Shown: one piece after another, positions 8,866 through 17,832 of the stretch
How positions within the stretch are numbered: the first letter of the stretch is position 1
Layout: each line of letters starts with the position of its first letter
Assembly (NCBI RefSeq): GCF_008367235.1
Contig: NZ_VTZS01000004.1
Span: 372,001-436,000, forward strand
DNA length: 64,000 nucleotides
Direction: 5' to 3'
From: Pareuzebyella sediminis
Lineage (GTDB): Bacteria > Bacteroidota > Bacteroidia > Flavobacteriales > Flavobacteriaceae
Notes under the pieces: model-generated
Seen by the model: only the letters and a program-made list of their open reading frames with translations
Told to the model about the DNA's origin: nothing
Database searches by the model: none
Position numbers and translations under genes: made by a program

Positions 8866-9996
8866 ATGAACAAAATAGTAAAATACATCCTTATTGGGCT
8901 GTTAGTGCTAGGGGCACTTTGGGCAGCCGTTTTCTTTATTAAATCGAATAGTAAAGAGGCAGTGACCTATGAAACACAAAAACCGTTTATATCCAGTATC
9001 GAAAAGAAAACCGTAGCGACGGGAACGGTAGTTCCCGAAGATGAAATCGATATAAAACCACAAATTTCTGGAATTATCGATAAAATCTATTTAGAAGAGG
9101 GGCAAAAGGTAGCCTCGGGCGATTTAATTGCTACGATTAAGGTCGTTCCTAATGAACAAGCGTTGAACCAAGCCAGTGGTAGGGTTAAAAACGCAGAATT
9201 GGCGCTCAACAATACGAAAATCGAATACGATCGCAATAAGACTCTTTTTGATAAAGGCGTAATTTCGAGTCAAGATTTCAATGCGCTTCAATTGCAGTAT
9301 GATCAAGCCCAGCAAGAATTGGCAAATGCCAAGGCCGATTACCAAATCATTAGAAGGGGTTCTGCAGGAGGGTCTACAAGTGCCAATACGAATATCAGGG
9401 CGACGGTCACTGGTACGATTTTGGAGATTCCGGTGGAAGAAGGAGATCAAGTAATTCAAAGTAACAACTTTAACGACGGAACTACAATTGCTACAATTGC
9501 CGACTTGGGCAAAATGATTTTTGAAGGAAAGGTCGATGAAGGGGAAGTGGCTAAATTAGAAGTGGGCACTCCCTTGAAAATAAGTCTTGGTGCCGTAGAG
9601 GGCAAAGAATTGGATGCCAAACTAAGGTTTATCGCACCTAAAGGTATCGAAGAAACCGGTGCCGTACAGTTCAAGATCGAAGGTGATGTTGAAGTCAGCG
9701 AAGACATATTTATTCGGGCAGGTTATAGTGCTAACGCCTCTTTGGTGCTCGAAAAGAAAGATGACATTTTAGTTATACCTGAGGCCTTGTTACAGTTCGA
9801 TAATAAAACCGACAAGCCTTATGTTGAAGTCGCTACAGGAGACCAACAGTTTGAGCGAAAGGATGTAGAAATAGGTATTTCCGATGGCGTAAACGTTGAA
9901 ATCGTCTCCGGGCTCACCGAGGCCGATGAGGTTAAGGTATGGAACAAGACAGAGCCTATAAAAAGAGGCGAAGAGGACGAAGAAGCTGAAGGGTAA
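8866..9996 (+). CDS. Periplasmic adaptor (membrane fusion protein), MacA/HlyD type
   Basis: A 376-residue adaptor with an N-terminal membrane helix (residues 7-26), a lipoyl-like half (DIKPQISGIIDKIYLEEGQ), an alpha-helical hairpin (about 95-150) and the returning lipoyl half (IRATVTGTILEIPVEEGD), followed by beta-barrel domains. It bridges the ABC permeases and the outer-membrane channel. The C-terminus is strongly acidic (EEDEEAEG). It lies between the permease genes and the TolC-like gene, all in one direction. Confidence 0.93.
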   Translation: MNKIVKYILIGLLVLGALWAAVFFIKSNSKEAVTYETQKPFISSIEKKTVATGTVVPEDEIDIKPQISGIIDKIYLEEGQKVASGDLIATIKVVPNEQALNQASGRVKNAELALNNTKIEYDRNKTLFDKGVISSQDFNALQLQYDQAQQELANAKADYQIIRRGSAGGSTSANTNIRATVTGTILEIPVEEGDQVIQSNNFNDGTTIATIADLGKMIFEGKVDEGEVAKLEVGTPLKISLGAVEGKELDAKLRFIAPKGIEETGAVQFKIEGDVEVSEDIFIRAGYSANASLVLEKKDDILVIPEALLQFDNKTDKPYVEVATGDQQFERKDVEIGISDGVNVEIVSGLTEADEVKVWNKTEPIKRGEEDEEAEG

Positions 9997-10027
9997 TAAT
10001 CATCAATCATAACCAAACAGTCAAAAA

Positions 10028-11377
10028 ATGAATTTTAAGATAACTGCATTCTTGCTTGTATTTTCTATGGGAATCGTCTCGGCCCAACAAAAAAAATGGA
10101 CACTCCTAGAGGTTGTCGAGTATGCCGTCGAAAATAATCTTACCATAGAGCAATTCGAACTTGATTTGCAGAATGCACAGATAGATAAATCGGATGCCAT
10201 AGGTGGATTTTTACCCAATTTGAACGGATCGGTGAGTACCTCCGGGAATACTGGACTTTCTTTCGACCCTACCACTCAAGAGCCGGTAACAACGACAATT
10301 TTGACCGCCAACGGTGGACTGACCTCCTCTTTGACGCTTTTTGATGGACTCAGGAATATTCATCGGTTGAACAGGGCTAAACTGAATGCTTTGGCAAATC
10401 AATACCGTTTGGATAATTTGAAAGATGACATTCGGTTAAGTGTCGCCAATGCGTACTTACAAATCGTATCTAATAAAGAGACCCTTAAGGTTCTCGAAGC
10501 TCAATATGAGGTTACGTCCCAAGACCTTAAACGAACGGAAGAACTAATCAGCGCGGGTGTGTTACCGGAGGGGGATTTGCTAGAAATAGAGGCTACGGCT
10601 GCCAATTTGGAACAGCAAATCGTAAATACGGAAAACCAAGTGCTTATTTCGAGAATAAGCCTTGCTCAATTATTGCAGATTACCGATTACGAAAATTTTG
10701 ATGTGGTAGAACCTGATTATGAGGTGCCCCCATCTGATGTGCTGAACTATACGCCAAAGGAAATTTTCGCAAAAGCCTTAACCTTTAGAAACGATATCAA
10801 ATTTTCCCAATCCAATATCGATTTGGCTATAAAAGATCTTGAAATCGCTAAGGGAGCTTTATATCCTACATTAGGTGCATTTTTTAACTATAATACCCGA
10901 TATTCCGATCAAAAACGGTTCGATAACATCACAGGCGAACTCTACGCCGAAAGTTTTGGAAATCAATTATGGATGAACGATGGTATCTCTTATGGCGCAC
11001 AATTGAGCATCCCTATTTTCAACGGCTTTGGAGTAAGAAATAATATTGCACGTTCGAAAATTGGGGTGGCAAAAGCAGAGCTTCAATTCGAGCAAGATAA
11101 ACTCGATTTGGAAACTAGTATAAATCAGGCCTATGTCGATGTAAAAAGCTTTGCAAAGGCCTACGAAGCGGCACGCAAAACACTTGATGCCAGACGTCTG
11201 GCCTATGATTATTCTAGAGCGCGCTACGAAGTAGGTCTTCTGAACGCTTTCGATTTCAGTCAGGCGCAAGCCAGGGTCGATAATGCAGAGGCCGAACTTA
11301 TCAGAACCAAGTATGATTATTTATTCAGGCTCAAAGTATTGGAGTTTTATTTTGGGTTGCCTATTAAATTAGACTAG
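10028..11377 (+). CDS. TolC-family outer membrane channel of the ABC exporter
   Basis: A 449-residue protein with a signal peptide (cleavage likely after VSAQ near residue 20) and the repeated long-helix pattern of TolC-type channels. Internal duplication is visible in the two helical hairpins around residues 120-215 and 335-435 (NAYLQIVSNKETLKVLEAQY and NQAYVDVKSFAKAYEAARKT). It starts 31 bases after the adaptor gene and completes the exporter operon 5617-11377. Confidence 0.93.
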   Translation: MNFKITAFLLVFSMGIVSAQQKKWTLLEVVEYAVENNLTIEQFELDLQNAQIDKSDAIGGFLPNLNGSVSTSGNTGLSFDPTTQEPVTTTILTANGGLTSSLTLFDGLRNIHRLNRAKLNALANQYRLDNLKDDIRLSVANAYLQIVSNKETLKVLEAQYEVTSQDLKRTEELISAGVLPEGDLLEIEATAANLEQQIVNTENQVLISRISLAQLLQITDYENFDVVEPDYEVPPSDVLNYTPKEIFAKALTFRNDIKFSQSNIDLAIKDLEIAKGALYPTLGAFFNYNTRYSDQKRFDNITGELYAESFGNQLWMNDGISYGAQLSIPIFNGFGVRNNIARSKIGVAKAELQFEQDKLDLETSINQAYVDVKSFAKAYEAARKTLDARRLAYDYSRARYEVGLLNAFDFSQAQARVDNAEAELIRTKYDYLFRLKVLEFYFGLPIKLD

Positions 11378-11420
11378 TTTTCAAAAGTGTATCGTCACCC
11401 GTATTCGATCTGCGGATATA

Positions 11421-11451
11421 TTTTGCTTTTAAAATATAGAGTCTATTTTTG
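11421..11451 (+). promoter_or_regulatory. Strong Bacteroidetes-type promoter for tsaB
   Basis: TTTG (11422-11425), an 18-base spacer and TATTTTTG (11444-11451) match the TTTG-N19-TAnnTTTG consensus closely. The -7 element ends only six bases before the ATG at 11458, so the mRNA should be leaderless or nearly so. Confidence 0.7.
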
Positions 11452-11457
11452 CTTAGC

Positions 11458-12132
11458 ATGCCGGTAATACTAAATTTAGAGACTGCAACTACCAACTGCT
11501 CTGTGAGCATTGCTCGTAATGGGCGAGTTATTGCACTTAAAGAGCACGATACACCCAATTATTCCCATTCCGAACAACTTCATGTGTTTATAGAAGAAGT
11601 TGTAGAGGATGCTCGCTTGGCCTTTTCCGATTTAGATGCTATAGCAGTTAGTAAGGGTCCCGGTTCCTATACTGGTCTTCGTATTGGAGTATCTGCGGCA
11701 AAGGGTCTTTGTTTCTCTTTGGATATTCCTTTGATCTCCGTCTCCACCCTGCACAGTATGGCCTATCAAATAGTAGCTGAGGAGTTCGATTTTATAATTC
11801 CACTACTCGATGCCAGACGTATGGAGGTGTATGCTGCCGTATTTGATAGACAGTACCGTCAAGTAAGGGAGACACGAGCGGAAATAATTGAAGAGGGTTC
11901 CTTCGAGGTCTATTCCGAGCAGGGCAAAGTTGCATTAATCGGCAGTGGGGCCGAAAAATGTAAGGAGGTACTCAAAGCGAATTCGATCAGCTACAATTCT
12001 TCGATAGTGCCTTCTGCAAAGGAGATGTCACCGATATCATATACGAAGTTCGAAGCAGGAGATTTTGAAAGTGTAGCCTACTTCGAACCGTATTACTTGA
12101 AAGATTTTATACTTCAGAAAAAAAACAGTTAA
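11458..12132 (+). CDS. tsaB: tRNA threonylcarbamoyladenosine biosynthesis protein TsaB
   Basis: A 224-residue ASKHA-fold protein. TsaB pairs with TsaD to transfer the threonylcarbamoyl group to adenosine 37 of ANN-decoding tRNAs. The N-terminal ETATTNCSVSIARNG and the motif KGPGSYTGLRIGVSAAKGL are diagnostic. I chose ATG 11458 (MPVILN) rather than the TTG at 11449, which would fall inside the -7 promoter element. The stop shares the palindrome TTAA with the stop of the convergent MscS gene. Confidence 0.95.
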   Translation: MPVILNLETATTNCSVSIARNGRVIALKEHDTPNYSHSEQLHVFIEEVVEDARLAFSDLDAIAVSKGPGSYTGLRIGVSAAKGLCFSLDIPLISVSTLHSMAYQIVAEEFDFIIPLLDARRMEVYAAVFDRQYRQVRETRAEIIEEGSFEVYSEQGKVALIGSGAEKCKEVLKANSISYNSSIVPSAKEMSPISYTKFEAGDFESVAYFEPYYLKDFILQKKNS

Positions 12133-12965
12133 GCTTTTACAAGTTCACCTTTTACGTGAATATCGCGCTGGGGAAATGGAATCTCTATTTCAGCCTCGTC
12201 AAATCGTTTCTTGGTTTCCTCGATGACATGAAAATGGGCGCCCCAGAAAACACTATTCTCCGCCCAAAATCGAAGCGTTAGATTTACAGAACTGTCGCCC
12301 AGTCCATCAACATAAACCTCTGGTTTTGGATCTTTTAGTATATTTTCGTTGTCCGCACAAATTTGTAACAGAATATCTTTGGCCGCTTTAATATTGGACC
12401 CATATCCGATGCCTATAACGATTTTGTCCCTTCTTGTGGGCAGGGTGTTATAGTTCACAATGTTGTTATTGGATAGTTGTCCGTTAGGGATGATGGCCAC
12501 TTGGTTGCCAAACGTCGTCAGTTTGGTGTAAAAAATGGTGATTTCCTTTACCGATCCATCCAGACCTTGAGCGGAAATCCAGTCACCGACTTTGAAAGGT
12601 TTGAATAGTAAAATAAGCACTCCACCTGCAAAATTTGCGAGGGACCCTTGTAATGCAAGTCCAATGGCCAAACCTGCAGCACCAATCATGGCTACTAGCG
12701 AAGAAGATTGAACTCCTAGTTGGGTAACCACTAAAACAAAAAGTACAATTTTAAGGGCGATGCTGATAAAGCTTTGTAAAAAACTTTCAAGGGCTAGATC
12801 ATAATCCTTGTGCTGAAAAAACTTACGGACCATTTTGTTAAGGAACTTGATGATATAAAGCCCTAAGACGAGCATTATAATGGCCAAAACTAGATTGGGC
12901 AGTATTTTCCAGGCAAAGTCTATAGCTTTGTCAATGTGTTCTTGATAATTAGAAAATTTTTCCAT
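12129..12965 (-). CDS. Small-conductance mechanosensitive channel (MscS family)
   Basis: A 278-residue channel of the basic MscS size with three N-terminal transmembrane helices. The pore helix contains GAAGLAIGLALQGSLANFAGG, the Gly/Ala-packed TM3 of MscS, followed by the beta domain (FKVGDWISAQGLDGSVKEI). It opens under membrane tension during osmotic downshock. The C-terminal cytoplasmic domain contains FPQRDIHV, the usual ending motif. It is convergent with tsaB, sharing four bases. Confidence 0.94.
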   Translation of the reverse strand: MEKFSNYQEHIDKAIDFAWKILPNLVLAIIMLVLGLYIIKFLNKMVRKFFQHKDYDLALESFLQSFISIALKIVLFVLVVTQLGVQSSSLVAMIGAAGLAIGLALQGSLANFAGGVLILLFKPFKVGDWISAQGLDGSVKEITIFYTKLTTFGNQVAIIPNGQLSNNNIVNYNTLPTRRDKIVIGIGYGSNIKAAKDILLQICADNENILKDPKPEVYVDGLGDSSVNLTLRFWAENSVFWGAHFHVIEETKKRFDEAEIEIPFPQRDIHVKGELVKA

Positions 12966-13045
12966 TTGGTGTTTAGATTTACGGGTAACATAATCAAAAT
13001 CATTTGTCGAATCAAGTGTTCTGAATTAAAGTATTGTTAATCCCA

Positions 13046-15088
13046 TTAAGGCTTAATCAATTGGTTCAAAACTTCATCCGTTTGAGTTACGGGAAGCTTG
13101 CACGCTCCCTTTTGGCAAACAAAAATTGAAGTTTTTTCTTCAGAATACCTGTCTTTGAAAAGAGAGAGGTTGCCGTTCTTTTCAGAAGCTGCCAAAATAG
13201 CGTTTGGCAAATAGTGTGCACCTAGTACCCCTCCCCTTTTTTGAAACGCATCACCGACTACTGCTATTTCATAAAAAGGGTATTGGTTGAATAAACCAAG
13301 TTGCAACCAATTCGCATAGCTTTGGGCATTGTTCGTGATATTTTCACGTACATTTTTTAATTGCTGTGTCGCTATAGCTTCATAATTGCTTTCTGGAAAG
13401 AAGCGCGATAGTTTGAAGAGGTTCTTGGCCATTATCGAATTTGAGGCCGGAATAACGTTGTCGGTTACTTCGATGGTCCTTCGTATGATGAAATCGTCAT
13501 CTTTGGAGGTAAAGAAGAACATGCCACTATCTATGTCTAGGAATTTATCTAGGCAATAGTCAACCAATCTTTGTGCGCGAAATAACCAATCTTCATCAAA
13601 GCTGACCTCATACAGTCCGATGAAAGCGGAAATAACGGAGGCATAATCTTCTAAATAAGCATTTATGGTGCTTTTTCCATCGTTATGATTATGGTATAGG
13701 CCTCCTTCTGCCTGTAGTAGATTTTGAACAATAAAATGGCCATTTTTAAGGGCTAGATCAAGAAAATTCTCATCCTTAAGATATCTATAAGCATCGGTGA
13801 GCCCCTCGAGCATTAATCCGTTCCAAGAGGTAAGTATTTTATCGTCGAGTCGGGGTCTTTTTCTTTTTAAACGCTCTCCCTGCAATATAGTGGTACATTT
13901 GTCGATGATTCCGACCAATTCATTAACGGTAATAGAATGCTTTTCGGCAATACTCTCTTTAGATGCATTGCGAATCAACACATAATTGTCGTGTTCCCAA
14001 TATCCATAGCTATTAATATTAAAATAGTCTTTGAAAATGACGAAACGATCCTTTAAAAGTATTTTTAGGTCATGCTCTTTCCAGACATAATACGCACCTT
14101 CCTCGAGTTTACCGGATTCTGAGAGGCTATCTGCATCTAAGGAAGAATAAAAACCATGTTGTTGATTCATGAGCTCATTTTTTACAAAATCAACGGATTG
14201 GATAACCACCTCTTTGTACAGCTCACGTTTTGTAAGTGCGTAGGCTTTAGCATAAAGACTTACCATTTGGCCATTATCGTACAGCATTTTTTCGAAATGG
14301 GGAATATGCCATTTCATATCGACCGAATAGCGCGAGAATCCGCCTCCTATATGGTCAAAAACGCCGCCCCAAGCGATTTTGGTAAGTGAGGTATTTACGT
14401 ATTCAAGTAGCCTCCTATTCGGTTTGACCCAAGCATAATGTAATAACAAGTTTAAATTTACGGGCATCATAAATTTTGGGGCACGATTGTAGCCGCCCAT
14501 ATCCGTATCAAAATAACTAGACCAGTTCGTAATGGCCGTATCGATTTCCTCTCGGGTTAAGAGAGTTGAGTCACTTTTTTTTTCTATGAGATTGATCGCC
14601 TGAATGCCGTCGGCCATATTTTGGGCATATTCCAATATCTTTGCAGGGTCCTCTTTGTACAAATGGGCTAACTGATTTAGGATTTTGATCCAGTTCTCCT
14701 TTTTAACATAGGTTGCCCCCCAAAAAGGTCTCCCGTCCGGTAGGGCTACGATATTCAACGGCCAGCCCCCACTACCGGTCATCATCTGAAGGGCGTCCAT
14801 ATAAATATGGTCAATGTCGGGCCGTTCTTCGCGATCGATTTTTACATTGATGAAATGGGTGTTCATTACTTCGGCAACAGCATGATCTTCAAAACATTCG
14901 TGTTCCATTACATGACACCAATGACAGGCCGCATACCCAATACTAATAAGTAATAATTTATTCTTAGTTTCTGCTTCCTTTAGAATTTCTGTACTCCAAG
15001 CGTGCCAGTCTACTGGGTTGTGGGCATGTTGAAGTAAATAGGGACTGGTTTCATTAATAAGTGCATTAGTATGGGAATGACTCATCAT
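13046..15088 (-). CDS. Thioredoxin-domain protein of the YyaL/SSP411 (DUF255) family
   Basis: A 680-residue cytosolic protein with an N-terminal thioredoxin-like domain and a C-terminal (alpha/alpha)6 barrel like that of glycosidases and epimerases. Hallmarks are NPVDWHAW near residue 25, ACHWCHVMEHE with Cys55 and Cys58, REERPDID, and later GGVFDHIGGGFSRYSVD and MLYDNGQM. The biochemical role is unknown across the family despite wide conservation. Two ATG codons are adjacent (15088 and 15085); either may start. Confidence 0.9.
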   Translation of the reverse strand: MMSHSHTNALINETSPYLLQHAHNPVDWHAWSTEILKEAETKNKLLLISIGYAACHWCHVMEHECFEDHAVAEVMNTHFINVKIDREERPDIDHIYMDALQMMTGSGGWPLNIVALPDGRPFWGATYVKKENWIKILNQLAHLYKEDPAKILEYAQNMADGIQAINLIEKKSDSTLLTREEIDTAITNWSSYFDTDMGGYNRAPKFMMPVNLNLLLHYAWVKPNRRLLEYVNTSLTKIAWGGVFDHIGGGFSRYSVDMKWHIPHFEKMLYDNGQMVSLYAKAYALTKRELYKEVVIQSVDFVKNELMNQQHGFYSSLDADSLSESGKLEEGAYYVWKEHDLKILLKDRFVIFKDYFNINSYGYWEHDNYVLIRNASKESIAEKHSITVNELVGIIDKCTTILQGERLKRKRPRLDDKILTSWNGLMLEGLTDAYRYLKDENFLDLALKNGHFIVQNLLQAEGGLYHNHNDGKSTINAYLEDYASVISAFIGLYEVSFDEDWLFRAQRLVDYCLDKFLDIDSGMFFFTSKDDDFIIRRTIEVTDNVIPASNSIMAKNLFKLSRFFPESNYEAIATQQLKNVRENITNNAQSYANWLQLGLFNQYPFYEIAVVGDAFQKRGGVLGAHYLPNAILAASEKNGNLSLFKDRYSEEKTSIFVCQKGACKLPVTQTDEVLNQLIKP

Positions 15089-15180
15089 AACTGATTTTTG
15101 GTAACGTCGTAATGATTTGATATTCGATTAAATGGAAAGTGGCCTAATCTACCCTAAAATAACGTTAGATTTAGACGTAT

Positions 15181-15217
15181 AAAAAAAGCATCCTAAGATA
15201 TTCGGATGCTTTTTTTT
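15181..15217 (-). terminator. Hairpin terminator after dodecin gene
   Basis: GCATCC (15188-15193) pairs with GGATGC (15204-15209), flanked by A- and T-runs on both sides, so it can work in either direction. It lies just downstream of the dodecin gene on the minus strand and ahead of the YyaL-type gene. Confidence 0.85.
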
Positions 15218-15234
15218 GATGTACTTATCGGCCT

Positions 15235-15435
15235 TTATTTCACTTCGAAGGTTATTTTTACATTCACCCGATAATTGTCGATTTTACCATCGGTTACCGT
15301 GGCACTTTGTTCGTTGATATAAACAGACTTGATGTTCTTCACCGATTTGGACGCTTCTGAGAGGGCGTTTTTTGCCGCATCTTCCCAGCTTTTATCAGAA
15401 TTTGCTAATATTTCAATAACTTTTAAAACTGCCAT
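15235..15435 (-). CDS. Dodecin family flavin-binding protein
   Basis: A 66-residue protein matching dodecin, a dodecameric hollow-sphere protein that binds flavins or CoA. The pattern VIEILANSDKSWEDAAKNAL, followed by KNIKSVYINEQSATV and the closing YRVNVKITFEV, is characteristic. It probably stores or buffers FMN or riboflavin. The conserved Trp that stacks on flavin is present (SWEDA). It is a single-gene unit with its own terminator. Confidence 0.92.
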   Translation of the reverse strand: MAVLKVIEILANSDKSWEDAAKNALSEASKSVKNIKSVYINEQSATVTDGKIDNYRVNVKITFEVK

Positions 15436-15516
15436 AATATATATTTTTTAGATTGACCAATAATATATGAAATTCGGAGCATATTTTTTGATTTATATGC
15501 TATTAAAAATAGCTTA

Positions 15517-16419
15517 TTATCCGTTCAACGCGACTACTTCATTAACTTTATCCCCCATCATATTCTTTAACATGGTTTCTATACCATTTTTCAGGGTAAA
15601 GGTAGAAGATGGGCAGCCACTACAGGCTCCTTGAAGGATTACGTTAACGGTTTTGCTATCTTCTTCATACGATTTAAAAAGTATATTTCCTCCATCACTG
15701 GCAACGGCAGGCTTAACATATTCTTCAAGAATATCGATTATTTGTTGTGAAGTGTCATCAAGATCTTTTGCTTGACCTATGTCTCCGATCTTGGAATCGG
15801 CAGTTTTTGAAAGGGCTTTTTCGGAAACCACTTCTTTGCCATCGGCAAGGTAATCGCGAATAAATTCACGTAATTGCATAGTGATTTCGTCCCAATCCGC
15901 AACGTCGTACTTGGTTACGGAAACGTAATTCAAATCGATAAAGATTTCTTTTATAAAGGGGAACTGAAAAAGTTTGGTCGCCAATTCAGAATCTTTCGCT
16001 TCGTCGATATTTTTGAATTCGTAAGCTGAAGGCACAATGTGCTTATTGGCAACGAATTTCATCACTGAGGGGTTTGGCGTGACCTCGGCATACACCGTGA
16101 CGGCAATCTTATTCGGAGCCATATCTTCATTTACAATGGGCTCGCCAGCGTTGAGATATTCGACCAACTGCTGGGCTACTTCATCTTTGACGTCATCCCA
16201 TTCGACAATGTCAAAGCGCTCCAGACCTATAAAATTACCTGAAATATATACGGTCTTGATAAATGGTAAATGAAACAGCTGGGCGGCCAATGGTGAATTC
16301 TTGGCATCGTCGATGTTCTTAAATTCATAGTTCTTGCCCTTGGTCAAAAGATGATTGGTCTCAAACTTTAATATGGAGGGATTGTTGGTTCTGACAACTG
16401 TAATATTATACTCCTTCAT
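15517..16419 (-). CDS. Nfu-type iron-sulfur carrier with duplicated N-terminal domain
   Basis: A 300-residue Fe-S scaffold or carrier. The C-terminal NifU domain (about residues 215-290) carries Cys266 and Cys269 in GACSGCPSS, which hold a [4Fe-4S] cluster between two subunits. Ahead of it are two tandem copies of the Nfu N-terminal domain (about 5-85 and 107-190), with the parallel segments YEFKNIDDAKNSPLAAQLF and YEFKNIDEAKDSELATKLF. I chose ATG 16419 (MKEYNITV) over the TTG at 16449. Role: delivery of Fe-S clusters to apo-enzymes. Confidence 0.93.
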   Translation of the reverse strand: MKEYNITVVRTNNPSILKFETNHLLTKGKNYEFKNIDDAKNSPLAAQLFHLPFIKTVYISGNFIGLERFDIVEWDDVKDEVAQQLVEYLNAGEPIVNEDMAPNKIAVTVYAEVTPNPSVMKFVANKHIVPSAYEFKNIDEAKDSELATKLFQFPFIKEIFIDLNYVSVTKYDVADWDEITMQLREFIRDYLADGKEVVSEKALSKTADSKIGDIGQAKDLDDTSQQIIDILEEYVKPAVASDGGNILFKSYEEDSKTVNVILQGACSGCPSSTFTLKNGIETMLKNMMGDKVNEVVALNG

Positions 16420-16542
16420 GGCTTCAAAATTTTTGTAAAAGTACAACAATAAAGTTCAATTTCCTTCAATGTGGCAGTCTTTGGCACCTCATCCGAACCT
16501 CGGAAAATATAGAAAAAATCAAGAAATCCCTGTTGCGTAGCA

Positions 16543-17826
16543 CTAAATACCTTCCTTTAGCCTATTGGCGTCAAGTTTTAGGAAAATAAAAAGAAGAGCG
16601 GTGAAAAATAGCAGTCCAGAACCACCATAACTAAAAAAAGGTAGGGGTATACCAATGGTCGGCAATACCCCGATTACCATACCGATATTTATAAAGTAGT
16701 GAATCAACAATATAGAAATCACCCCATATCCGTACATACGGCTGAAGTCGGTCTTTTGACGTTCTGCCAAGTATACAAGCCTTAAAAGAAGAAGGCTGAA
16801 TAGGATAACGACAGTAGCTGTTCCGACAAACCCCCATTCTTCCCCCACGGTACTGAAAATGTAATCGGTGTGCTGTTCGGGCACAAAATTCCCTTTTGTT
16901 CGTGTGCCCTCTAAAAAGCCTTTTCCGAAGAATCCGCCCGATTCGATCGCTTTTTCGGACTGATAGGTGTTGTAACCGATCGTTTTTCTAATTTCTTCGA
17001 GTTTCGCAGGATCTTTTTCCAATCGAAGCCATAGACCGAACCTGTCTCGATGTCTTTGCTCAAAAACATTATTAAAAACGAAATTTACGGACAGCGAAAA
17101 CAATATGGTTACGATAACGGCAAGGGAGAGTTGAAAAATGGGTACTTTGAACTTTTTCTTTTTAAGCAAAAAGAAAAGAACGATCAACAAAGCGATAACG
17201 ATACTTACCCAGATGGTTCCAAACATAAGTGTGGTCACAAATACGATAACTGCCAAAAAGGCAAGCCCTAGATAGTATAGGGGCAAGCCTTCACGAAATA
17301 TTACGAAGGAAAGCGAGAAAAAAACCAAGGCACTTCCAGGGTCGGGTTGAGGTATAATTAAAATGGCGGGGATCAAGATGATCAAAAATGCAAAGAGTTG
17401 GTCTTTCTTACGTTTGATGTCGGTTTGAATATCACTGAGATATTTGGCCAAAGCCAAGGCGGTAGCCGCTTTCGCCAATTCTGAAGGCTGTAGATTGAAA
17501 AAGCCAAGATCGTACCAAGAAGTAGCGCCGGCTATAGTTTTTCCAAAGAGAAAGAGGCCTAATAAAAGGGCCATTGAAATAATATACAACACACTGGAAA
17601 AGCGTTCGTAAAAATTTGCCTCGAGCGCCAACAAAATAATTATGGAAGCGAAACTGGTCAGAATGAAGAAGAGCTGTTTACCATGTAAAGTGCCAAAATC
17701 GAAAATAGAGGAATCACTCTCGGAAAATGTGCTAGAGTAGATATTTATCCAACCAATGAAAACCAGAAGTACATAAAAAAGAACGGTAAGCCAATCGATC
17801 CGTTTGAGGACACTTTTACCTGACAT
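16543..17826 (-). CDS. rodA: Rod-shape SEDS glycosyltransferase RodA
   Basis: A 427-residue SEDS-family polytopic membrane protein, the peptidoglycan glycosyltransferase of the elongasome. Conserved segments include QPSELAKAATALALAKYL, IPQPDPGSALVFF, GKGFLEGTRTKGNFVPEQHTDYIFS and PLPFFSYGGSGL. The 5' end lies six bases from the stop of the PBP2 gene, its known catalytic partner, so the two are co-transcribed as last genes of the mre operon. Confidence 0.96.
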   Translation of the reverse strand: MSGKSVLKRIDWLTVLFYVLLVFIGWINIYSSTFSESDSSIFDFGTLHGKQLFFILTSFASIIILLALEANFYERFSSVLYIISMALLLGLFLFGKTIAGATSWYDLGFFNLQPSELAKAATALALAKYLSDIQTDIKRKKDQLFAFLIILIPAILIIPQPDPGSALVFFSLSFVIFREGLPLYYLGLAFLAVIVFVTTLMFGTIWVSIVIALLIVLFFLLKKKKFKVPIFQLSLAVIVTILFSLSVNFVFNNVFEQRHRDRFGLWLRLEKDPAKLEEIRKTIGYNTYQSEKAIESGGFFGKGFLEGTRTKGNFVPEQHTDYIFSTVGEEWGFVGTATVVILFSLLLLRLVYLAERQKTDFSRMYGYGVISILLIHYFINIGMVIGVLPTIGIPLPFFSYGGSGLLFFTALLFIFLKLDANRLKEGI

Positions 17827-17832
17827 AGACGT

